This document shows, piece by piece, positions 1 to 4,888 of a stretch of 9,034 nucleotides of DNA; position 1 is the stretch's first letter; the number at the start of each line of letters is the position of its first letter. Source of the DNA: RGIG8497 sp045593265 (GTDB taxonomy: Bacteria; Bacillota; Clostridia; RGIG6154); contig JAZNWH010000065.1 in NCBI GenBank assembly GCA_045593265.1, positions 1 to 9,034 on the forward strand. Direction: 5' to 3'. The position numbers and the translations under genes are program-made. The notes beneath the pieces are model-generated. The model made no database searches. It was not told the origin of the DNA and was given only the letters and a program-made list of their open reading frames with translations.

Positions 1-10
1 AAGAATTTTA

Positions 11-106
11 GGAACTGTGTTTTTGCGTTAATGTGAGGCAAAAACGCAGTAAATGCTGACGCATTTGCGAGTATTTTAACAATGCAGTAGCGTAAAAACA
101 CGTTCC
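11..106 (+). repeat. Imperfect inverted repeat / structured element of unknown role
   Basis: The left arm at 11-30 and the right arm at 88-106 are inverted copies: GGAAC, GTGTTTTT, CG and TA all match, with one bulged base (T16). The two mismatches, 25/93 and 28/90, become G-U pairs if the + strand is transcribed. Inside are two more hairpins: 16-26 with 38-48 (11 pairs, one G-U), which competes with the long stem for the same left arm, and AAATGC/GCATTT at 51-56 and 61-66 with a TGAC loop, extendable by CGC 45-47 and GCG 67-69. The stretch is visibly less AT-rich than the spacer that follows it. It ends before the predicted promoter at 150-178, so it probably belongs to the upstream transcript, a small palindromic repeat family, or a separate RNA. 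No coding potential was seen. Confidence 0.55.
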
Positions 107-149
107 CAAAACGGGTTCGGATATTAACGCAACTGCTTAAGCAAAATTA

Positions 150-178
150 TTGCACTAAAATAAAATTTATGATATAAT
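150..178 (+). promoter_or_regulatory. Sigma-A type promoter for the sensory gene set
   Basis: There is a perfect -10 box TATAAT (173-178) with the extended TG element directly upstream (170-171), and a partial -35 box TTGCAC (150-155) at the optimal 17-base spacing. The expected start of transcription is near 185, leaving a leader of roughly 43 bases before the ATG at 228. It is the only good + strand promoter before the DRTGG gene and probably drives 228-3343, with possible read-through into the hydrogenase genes. Confidence 0.7.
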
Positions 179-227
179 TTATATATTAATTATTAGTTCT
201 GTTAAGTAATATATCAGGAGGTGTACT

Positions 228-566
228 ATGAAAATTAAAGAGGTTATTAAATTACTCGATGCTCAGGTTCTCGCAGGTTCAGATTTTTTAGGTGATGAGG
301 TGTTTTCTGCTTTTGGGTGCGATCTTATGAGTGATGTATTAGCGTTTGTAGACAATCATACATTATTATTAACAGGTCTTACAAATCTACAAGTGGTAAG
401 AACTGCTGAAATGATGGATATGCGTGTAATTGTTTTCGTAAGAGGTAAGAAACCTGACAGTGAATTGTTGAAGCTAGCTGAAAAGAAGGATATGGTAATA
501 CTTGCTACCGAATTACCTATGTATCCATCTTGTGGCATTTTATATTCAAATGGATTGGGGAGGTAA
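228..566 (+). CDS. DRTGG-domain protein (first copy)
   Basis: A 112-residue protein made of a single DRTGG-like domain, the small alpha/beta domain also found between other domains in some phosphotransacetylases, CBS-domain proteins and HPr kinases; its ligand is not established. The motif G-C-D-L-M-S-D-V-L-A around residues 30-39 and the following strand-turn-helix pattern (TLLLTGL, then VVRTAEMMDMRVIVFVRGK) are typical of the family. There is no signal peptide or membrane segment, so it should be cytoplasmic. The ATG at 228 follows AGGAGGTG at 216-223. Its last codons contain the ribosome binding site of the next gene, six bases away. Its place beside a sensory hydrogenase and an ATP-binding protein suggests a ligand-binding or partner role in signalling, which is inference. 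Confidence 0.8.
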   Translation: MKIKEVIKLLDAQVLAGSDFLGDEVFSAFGCDLMSDVLAFVDNHTLLLTGLTNLQVVRTAEMMDMRVIVFVRGKKPDSELLKLAEKKDMVILATELPMYPSCGILYSNGLGR

Positions 567-572
567 ACTTTT

Positions 573-1007
573 ATGGGAAACTCCAATGTATTAAATATTC
601 GTTATGATGTGATTCCCAAAGATTTTTCGAGAGCTGGAGAAGCCTCAAGTGCTTTAAAAAAAGTTTTAAGAAAGCTTGGTGTTCCTACTGAAATAATACG
701 AAAGGTTTCCATACCAATGTACGAGGCTGAGATTAATATGGTTATTCACGCTAATGGTGGGTATATTGATGTTGAAATTACCCCTTCTAAAATTCATGTT
801 AAATTGGTAGATAATGGTCCCGGTATTGCCGATTTAACTCTTGCAATGCAAGAAGGATATTCAACAGCCACAGACAGAGTTCGTGAACTTGGTTTCGGTG
901 CAGGAATGGGATTACCAAACATAAAAAAATATTCTGACGATATGAAAATTACAACAGAAATTGGAAAAGGAACAACTGTAGATATTTTCGTTAATATTCC
1001 TGAGTAA
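573..1007 (+). CDS. RsbW/RsbT-like ATP-binding protein (HATPase_c)
   Basis: A 144-residue stand-alone GHKL ATPase domain of the anti-sigma-factor/serine-kinase type. The N box lies around residues 50-60 (Y-E-A-E-I-N-M-V-I-H-A), the G1 box is D-N-G-P-G-I at 80-85, and the glycine-rich lid G-F-G-A-G-M-G-L is at 107-114. There is no histidine phospho-acceptor, sensor or membrane part, as in RsbW, RsbT and SpoIIAB, which phosphorylate Ser/Thr of a STAS partner or bind a sigma factor. No STAS protein or sigma factor is encoded here, so the partner may be one of the DRTGG proteins or lie elsewhere. The start at 573 follows GGGGAGG (557-563) inside the end of the preceding gene. The family call is firm; the kinase activity and target are inferred. 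Confidence 0.85.
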   Translation: MGNSNVLNIRYDVIPKDFSRAGEASSALKKVLRKLGVPTEIIRKVSIPMYEAEINMVIHANGGYIDVEITPSKIHVKLVDNGPGIADLTLAMQEGYSTATDRVRELGFGAGMGLPNIKKYSDDMKITTEIGKGTTVDIFVNIPE

Positions 1008-1022
1008 GGAGGTAATCAACAT

Positions 1023-2315
1023 ATGATTAATATGAACAATTACAAACATGAACCTTATTTTCATTCTGTTCGTCTTGAAAGAGAATTGTGTAAAGGTTGT
1101 ACAAGTTGCTTGAAAATGTGCCCTACCGAAGCTATCAGAGTAAGAAACGGAAAAGCAAAGATCATTAAAGAGAGATGTATTGATTGTGGAGAGTGCATAA
1201 GGGTATGTCCATCAAGAGCAAAAATTGCTGTTACAAACACGCTCGACGGCATTGAAAAATTCAAATATAAAATTGCACTTCCTGCACCTTCTTTTTATGG
1301 TCAGTTCAGAAATATTAAAGATATTGACATTATATTGACAGCTCTTAAAAAAATCGGATTTGATGATGTTTTCGAAGTAACTCTAGGTGCTGAAGTTATA
1401 ACAAAAATTACTCGTGAACTTTTAAAAAGCGGAAAATTAAAAACTCCTGTTATTAATTCTGCTTGCCCTGCAGTTTTGAGGTTAATACAACAAAGATATC
1501 CTGATCTTATTGAAAACATCTTACCACTAAGAGCACCTGTTGAAATTGCTGCTCAAATGGCTAAAAATAATGCCATTGAACAGAATGGTTTTTCTTTCGA
1601 TGAGGTAGGTGTATTCTTCATTTCACCGTGTGCAGCTAAAATGACCACTGTTATAAATCCTATCGGTTGTGAACATAGTCATATTGATGGTGTGTTGTCA
1701 ATGAAAGATATTGTGAACGAGCTTGCTCCATTTATACATAAAATTACTGATATCGAAATCACAAGTGCTTCTACGTCTCACGGAATTGTTTGGGCTAACA
1801 ATGGGGGAGAGGTAGGTGCTTTAAAGGAGTATAATTGCATTTCTGTTGACGGAATTCATAATGTTTACAAAATTCTTGAAGATGTTGAAGATGAAAAATT
1901 AAATGACATAGATTTCATTGAATGTTCTGCTTGTGTCGGAGGATGTGTCGGAGGACCTCTTACTGTTGAAAATTCTTATGTGGCAAAAGCAAAAATACGT
2001 GAACTTTCAAAAAAATACGATAAAAATATAAATGTTATTAATGATTACAATACAGATGTTTTCTTTGATAAAGAAATTGCTGAAACACCACTTCCTCAAT
2101 TAGGAGCCAATATGAAGGAGACAATAGCACTTATAGATAAGATTAATTCTATTTACAACACATTACCTCAGCTGGACTGTGGCTCCTGTGGAGCACCAAG
2201 TTGTAATGCTCTTGCTGAAGATATTGTTAGAAATTTTGGAAAAGAATCAGATTGTATCATTAAACTTAAAGAAAAAATCAGGTTGATTTCAAATGAGATT
2301 AACGAATTGGATTAG
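1023..2315 (+). CDS. hydS: Putative sensory [FeFe]-hydrogenase (HydS-like)
   Basis: A 430-residue iron-sulfur protein. Two ferredoxin-type [4Fe-4S] motifs come first (Cys23/26/29/33 and Cys52/55/58/62), then an H-cluster domain (about 80-345), then a C-terminal four-cysteine FeS domain (Cys386/389/394/411). All four H-cluster ligand positions appear kept: Cys148 in S-A-C-P, Cys203 in S-P-C-A-A-K, Cys304 and Cys308 in S-A-C-V-G-G-C. The residue before Cys148 is Ala, where catalytic enzymes have the proton-transfer Cys, and the Met of M-P-C is Ser202. Both changes are known marks of slow, sensor-type hydrogenases (groups C/D, HydS). Unlike many group C sensors, the chain ends 19 residues after Cys411 with no PAS, kinase or phosphatase domain, so output must pass through other proteins, presumably the neighbours. 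AAGGAGGT at 1006-1013 supports the ATG at 1023; an in-frame ATG at 1032 is possible. Cytoplasmic. Confidence 0.85.
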   Translation: MINMNNYKHEPYFHSVRLERELCKGCTSCLKMCPTEAIRVRNGKAKIIKERCIDCGECIRVCPSRAKIAVTNTLDGIEKFKYKIALPAPSFYGQFRNIKDIDIILTALKKIGFDDVFEVTLGAEVITKITRELLKSGKLKTPVINSACPAVLRLIQQRYPDLIENILPLRAPVEIAAQMAKNNAIEQNGFSFDEVGVFFISPCAAKMTTVINPIGCEHSHIDGVLSMKDIVNELAPFIHKITDIEITSASTSHGIVWANNGGEVGALKEYNCISVDGIHNVYKILEDVEDEKLNDIDFIECSACVGGCVGGPLTVENSYVAKAKIRELSKKYDKNINVINDYNTDVFFDKEIAETPLPQLGANMKETIALIDKINSIYNTLPQLDCGSCGAPSCNALAEDIVRNFGKESDCIIKLKEKIRLISNEINELD

Positions 2316-2324
2316 GAGGACAAT

Positions 2325-2654
2325 ATGACTGTAAAAGATATAATTAACAAATTAAATCTTACAATTGTAACAAACGATAATGAATTGGACAGAAATGTAA
2401 ATGGATGTTATATAGGTGATCTCCTCAGTTGGGTTATGTCAAATGCTCAGGCAGACAATATCTGGCTTACAATTATGTCAAATATAAACATAGTGGCAGT
2501 GGCTGCTCTTACAGATGTATCTTGTATTATATTATGCGAAGACGTTTCGCCTGATGATGATTGTGTTGTTAAAGCTAATGCTCAGGGTATTTGTATTTTA
2601 AAAACTTCTGATTCTGTTTATGAAACAGCTGTTAAATTAGGTAATTTACTATGA
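2325..2654 (+). CDS. DRTGG-domain protein (second copy)
   Basis: A 109-residue protein related in layout to the first gene of the set: an N-terminal helix (V-K-D-I-I-N-K-L), the G-C-Y-I-G-D-L-L-S-W-V-M segment at about 27-38 in place of G-C-D-L-M-S-D-V-L, an I-W-L-T-I strand, then V-A-V-A-A-L-T-D and a C-I-I-L-C strand. It fits a divergent DRTGG-like domain; no other domain fits the length. The start follows AGGAGGA at 2314-2320, which overlaps the stop of hydS. The TGA stop (2652-2654) overlaps the ATG of the PHP gene, so the two are probably translationally coupled. The two copies differ strongly, suggesting separate ligands or partners rather than a recent duplication. Exact role unknown. 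Confidence 0.75.
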   Translation: MTVKDIINKLNLTIVTNDNELDRNVNGCYIGDLLSWVMSNAQADNIWLTIMSNINIVAVAALTDVSCIILCEDVSPDDDCVVKANAQGICILKTSDSVYETAVKLGNLL

Positions 2655-3343
2655 AGTTTTTTTATGATTTACATATACATTCAGCTCTTTCACCATGTGG
2701 TGATATGGATATGACTCCTAATAACATTGTTAATATGTGCATTTTAAAAGGTTTGGATTTTATTGCAGTTACAGACCACAACAGTGTACTTAATTTGCCT
2801 GCTATTATGGAATGTGCTCAAAACTCATCTTTAGTTGTTGTTCCAGGTATGGAAATCGAAACTGCTGAAGAAATACATATTTTATCTCTGTTTCCAACTA
2901 TAGATGATGCTTTCAATGCTTATGGAATTCTAAAAAAACATTATTTGAATATAAAAAACAAACCTGATATATTTGGTTTTCAGGCGATAATGAATTCTGA
3001 CGATATTATTACAGATTTCGAAAATGATTTGTTGGTAACAGCAACAAAGTTATCTCTCGAACAAGTAAAAAGAATGGTTGAAGACAATAATGGTATTGCT
3101 ATACCTGCTCATATTGACAGAAATTCATATAGCATTATATCAAATTTAGGAACTATTCCTGAAATTGGGTTCACAACAATTGAACTATCTAAATCAGCTG
3201 ATATTACTAAGTATAAAGAATTGAATATTAAAATTATTACTAACTCTGATGCGCACTATTTGGAAGACATATTTGAACCTGTTAACACTATTGATTTAGA
3301 AGAAAAATCGGCAAAATGTTTAATTTCACATTTAAAAGGATGA
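2651..3343 (+). CDS. PHP-domain metal-dependent phosphoesterase
   Basis: A 230-residue protein of the PHP family (polymerase and histidinol phosphatase), which uses a multi-metal centre to hydrolyse phosphoesters. The metal-binding motifs are in order: D-L-H-I-H-S at 6-11 (His8, His10), T-D-H-N-S at 41-45 (Asp42, His43), P-G-M-E-I-E at 65-70 (Glu68 or Glu70), His76, P-A-H-I-D-R at 152-157 (His154), and N-S-D-A-H at 198-202 (Asp200, His202). The set looks complete, so the enzyme should be active; RNase AM/TrpH-like relatives act on nucleotides or RNA ends, but the substrate here is not evident. Its ATG overlaps the previous stop (ATGA) and has no clear ribosome binding site, so translation probably depends on coupling. 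In this setting a role in removing a phosphate-containing signal is possible but unproven. Confidence 0.88.
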   Translation: MKFFYDLHIHSALSPCGDMDMTPNNIVNMCILKGLDFIAVTDHNSVLNLPAIMECAQNSSLVVVPGMEIETAEEIHILSLFPTIDDAFNAYGILKKHYLNIKNKPDIFGFQAIMNSDDIITDFENDLLVTATKLSLEQVKRMVEDNNGIAIPAHIDRNSYSIISNLGTIPEIGFTTIELSKSADITKYKELNIKIITNSDAHYLEDIFEPVNTIDLEEKSAKCLISHLKG

Positions 3344-3353
3344 AATTATCAAA

Positions 3354-3395
3354 TTTGTGAAAATATTTTACAAAAAGGTGTAGATTTTTGTAAAG
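3354..3395 (+). promoter_or_regulatory. Candidate redox operator: three TTGTRAA half-sites
   Basis: Three copies of the same half-site occur: TTTGTGAAAA at 3354-3363 on the + strand, TTTGTAAAA read on the - strand (3366-3374), and TTTGTAAAG at 3387-3395 on the + strand. The first two make an inverted repeat TTGTGAA-5-TTTACAA (3355-3373). The second and third make a perfect 10-base inverted repeat TTTACAAAAA/TTTTTGTAAA with an 8-base spacer (3367-3394). The site overlaps or abuts the -35 region of the internal promoter. The half-site resembles the Rex operators of Firmicutes (TTGTGAA-4-TTCACAA and TTGTTAA-4-TTAACAA), though the spacing is one base long. Rex senses NADH/NAD+, a fitting input for an NAD(P)-linked hydrogenase. 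Confidence 0.4.
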
Positions 3396-3409
3396 TTTTA
3401 TGGTATAAT
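3381..3409 (+). promoter_or_regulatory. hndAp: Internal promoter for the hydrogenase genes
   Basis: A perfect -10 TATAAT at 3404-3409 with an extended TG (3401-3402) lies 17 bases after a weak -35 (TAGATT, 3381-3386). The expected transcript start is near 3416, about 32 bases before the hndA ATG. It gives the catalytic genes separate control from the sensory genes upstream, and the weak -35 suits a regulated promoter. A short inverted repeat TTATAT-5-ATATAA (3417-3433) lies just after the expected start. Confidence 0.7.
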
Positions 3410-3447
3410 TTAAATGTTATATTGACGATATAAAAGGAGGTAACAAA

Positions 3448-3942
3448 ATGGCAACTAAAAATGTCCCTGCTTTTAACGGAACAAAAGAGCAGGAAGCTAA
3501 ACTTATGGAAGTTATCGAAAAGTACAAAGGCACCAACGGAGCTTTGATTCCTGTACTTCATGAGGCTCAGGAAATATATGGTTATTTACCTATTGAAGTA
3601 CAAACGATGATTTCTGACGGATTAAATGTTCCAATTGCAGAAGTTTATGGTGTAGTTACATTCTATGCACAATTTTCTCTTTATCCAAAGGGTCAGTATC
3701 GCATAGCAGTTTGTTTGGGTACAGCTTGCTATGTAAAAGGTTCTGGCGATATACTGGATAAAATTAAAGAAAGACTCGGTATAGAAGTTGGCGAATGTAC
3801 TCCTGATGGAAAATTCTCTATTGATGCAACAAGATGTATTGGTGCTTGCGGTCTTGCTCCTGTATTGACTGTTAACGATGAAGTTTACGGCAGACTCACT
3901 GTTGATGATGTAGATGGAATTTTAGACAAATATATGAATTAA
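3448..3942 (+). CDS. hndA: NAD(P)-linked hydrogenase [2Fe-2S] subunit, NuoE-like (HndA/HydC)
   Basis: A 164-residue homologue of the 24 kDa NuoE subunit of complex I, full length for the family. The N-terminal helical part (about 14-75, with the A-L-I-P-V-L-H-E-A-Q and V-Y-G-V-V-T-F-Y-A-Q-F motifs) is followed by a thioredoxin-fold [2Fe-2S] domain with ligands Cys89, Cys94, Cys130 and Cys134. In the hydrogenase complex it sits beside the flavin subunit and takes part in electron transfer or bifurcation between NAD(P)H, ferredoxin and H2. The start follows a strong AAGGAGGT at 3434-3441. It is the first gene after the internal promoter and the first of the hnd-type cluster hndA, ATPase, hndB, hndC, hndD. 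Cytoplasmic. Confidence 0.95.
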   Translation: MATKNVPAFNGTKEQEAKLMEVIEKYKGTNGALIPVLHEAQEIYGYLPIEVQTMISDGLNVPIAEVYGVVTFYAQFSLYPKGQYRIAVCLGTACYVKGSGDILDKIKERLGIEVGECTPDGKFSIDATRCIGACGLAPVLTVNDEVYGRLTVDDVDGILDKYMN

Positions 3943-3945
3943 ATT

Positions 3946-4491
3946 ATGAAAGAATTATCTTTGAATATTCTTGATATTGCTCAGAATTCAATTTCAGCAA
4001 ATTCCACATTAATAAGAATTACAGTTAACGAAAATCCTGATAAGAATTTTCTTAAAATCATAATTGAAGATAACGGAAAAGGTATGAGTCCTGAATTTCT
4101 CAAAACGGTAACTGATCCTTTTTCAACCACTCGAAAGACACGAAAAGTCGGCATGGGTATTTCATTATTCAAACTTGTTGCTGAGCAATGTAATGGTAGT
4201 TTCCAAATTCATTCCGAATTAGGTAAAGGTACTATCGTTACAGCTGAGTTTGAATTAAATCATATTGACAGACCACCGATTGGATGTATAGAACAAACTA
4301 TATCATCTTTAGTTTCGTGTAATGAGTCCATTGATTTTATTTATGAAAAAATGTTTAACGAACACAATTTTGTGTTTGATACAAGAGAAATCAAATGTAT
4401 ACTTGGTGGTGTATCTTTATCTGAACCTGATGTAATTTTATGGATACAAGAATATATAAGAGAAAATGAAAATAGTTTATTGGAGGAATAA
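3946..4491 (+). CDS. Histidine-kinase-type ATP-binding protein without phospho-acceptor domain
   Basis: A 181-residue protein with a GHKL ATPase domain in the first ~105 residues: N box around L-D-I-A-Q-N-S (9-15, Asn14), G1 box E-D-N-G-K-G-M (41-47), F box D-P-F-S-T-T-R (57-63), and G2 box V-G-M-G-I-S-L (68-74). It resembles the catalytic part of histidine kinases more than RsbW. There is no HisKA/dimerisation helix with a phospho-accepting His, no sensor and no membrane segment. Residues ~110-181 form an uncharacterised tail with several acidic residues. The gene starts three bases after the hndA stop with no recognisable ribosome binding site, so translation is probably coupled to hndA. 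Being inside the structural operon suggests it acts on the hydrogenase or its sensor. The ATPase fold is sure, the role is not. Confidence 0.85.
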   Translation: MKELSLNILDIAQNSISANSTLIRITVNENPDKNFLKIIIEDNGKGMSPEFLKTVTDPFSTTRKTRKVGMGISLFKLVAEQCNGSFQIHSELGKGTIVTAEFELNHIDRPPIGCIEQTISSLVSCNESIDFIYEKMFNEHNFVFDTREIKCILGGVSLSEPDVILWIQEYIRENENSLLEE

Positions 4492-4494
4492 AAT

Positions 4495-4863
4495 ATGAAA
4501 AGCTTAGCTGATCTTGAAGCAATCAGACAAAAAACTATCAATAAAGTTAACCTTCGTAATGAAACTGAAGGTGATACAAGAATTGTTGTTGGTATGGCTA
4601 CATGTGGTATCGCTGCTGGTGCCAGACCTGTAATGCAAGCTTTTGTTGAAGAAATTCAAAAAAGAAATTTAAGCGGTGCTTTTGTATCACAGACAGGTTG
4701 TATTGGTTTATGTAAATATGAACCAATTGTCGAGGTTTATTTGCCCGGTAAAGAAAAAGTTACTTATGTGAATATGACTGCAGAAAAAGCTGTTAAGGTT
4801 GTAAATGATCATATTGTTAATGGCAATGTTATCACAGAATACACTATCGGTAACATTGAATAA
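4495..4863 (+). CDS. hndB: Thioredoxin-like [2Fe-2S] ferredoxin subunit (HndB-like)
   Basis: A 122-residue protein of the thioredoxin-like [2Fe-2S] ferredoxin group, matching HndB of the four-subunit NADP-reducing hydrogenase in size and position. The conserved parts are G-M-A-T-C-G-I-A-A-G-A-R (33-44) and Q-T-G-C-I-G-L-C (66-73). Only three cysteines are present in the whole chain (Cys37, Cys69, Cys73). The partner of the usual C-x4-C pair is Gly42, so a four-Cys cluster cannot form as in HndA. It either binds a cluster with another ligand or serves a structural role. I recall relatives with the same C-G-I-A-A-G-A-R pattern, so this may be a feature of the family. The start follows TGGAGGA at 4481-4487, overlapping the end of the ATPase gene. 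Confidence 0.85.
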   Translation: MKSLADLEAIRQKTINKVNLRNETEGDTRIVVGMATCGIAAGARPVMQAFVEEIQKRNLSGAFVSQTGCIGLCKYEPIVEVYLPGKEKVTYVNMTAEKAVKVVNDHIVNGNVITEYTIGNIE

Positions 4864-4888
4864 TTAATTTAAGGATTGGAGGATAAAA

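Noticed and set aside
2..31. Short open stretch ending in TAA as the tail of an upstream gene
   Set aside because: Only nine codons are visible and other frames close nearby too; this cannot be told from chance.
1..227. CRISPR-like repeats suggested by recurring GCAAAAACG and AATGC words
   Set aside because: The words are the arms of hairpins, not direct repeats with regular spacers.
3367..3394. TTTACAAAAA/TTTTTGTAAA as a terminator after the PHP gene
   Set aside because: The stem has one G-C pair only and no following U run, so it is too weak to terminate; it is better read as a binding site.
3422..3427. TTGACG as a further -35 box before hndA
   Set aside because: A matching -10 would have to lie inside the first codons of hndA, where none is seen.
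3349..3561. 70-codon - strand frame over the hndA promoter region
   Set aside because: It crosses the promoter and the start of hndA, has no recognisable domain, and its composition reflects AT-rich DNA.
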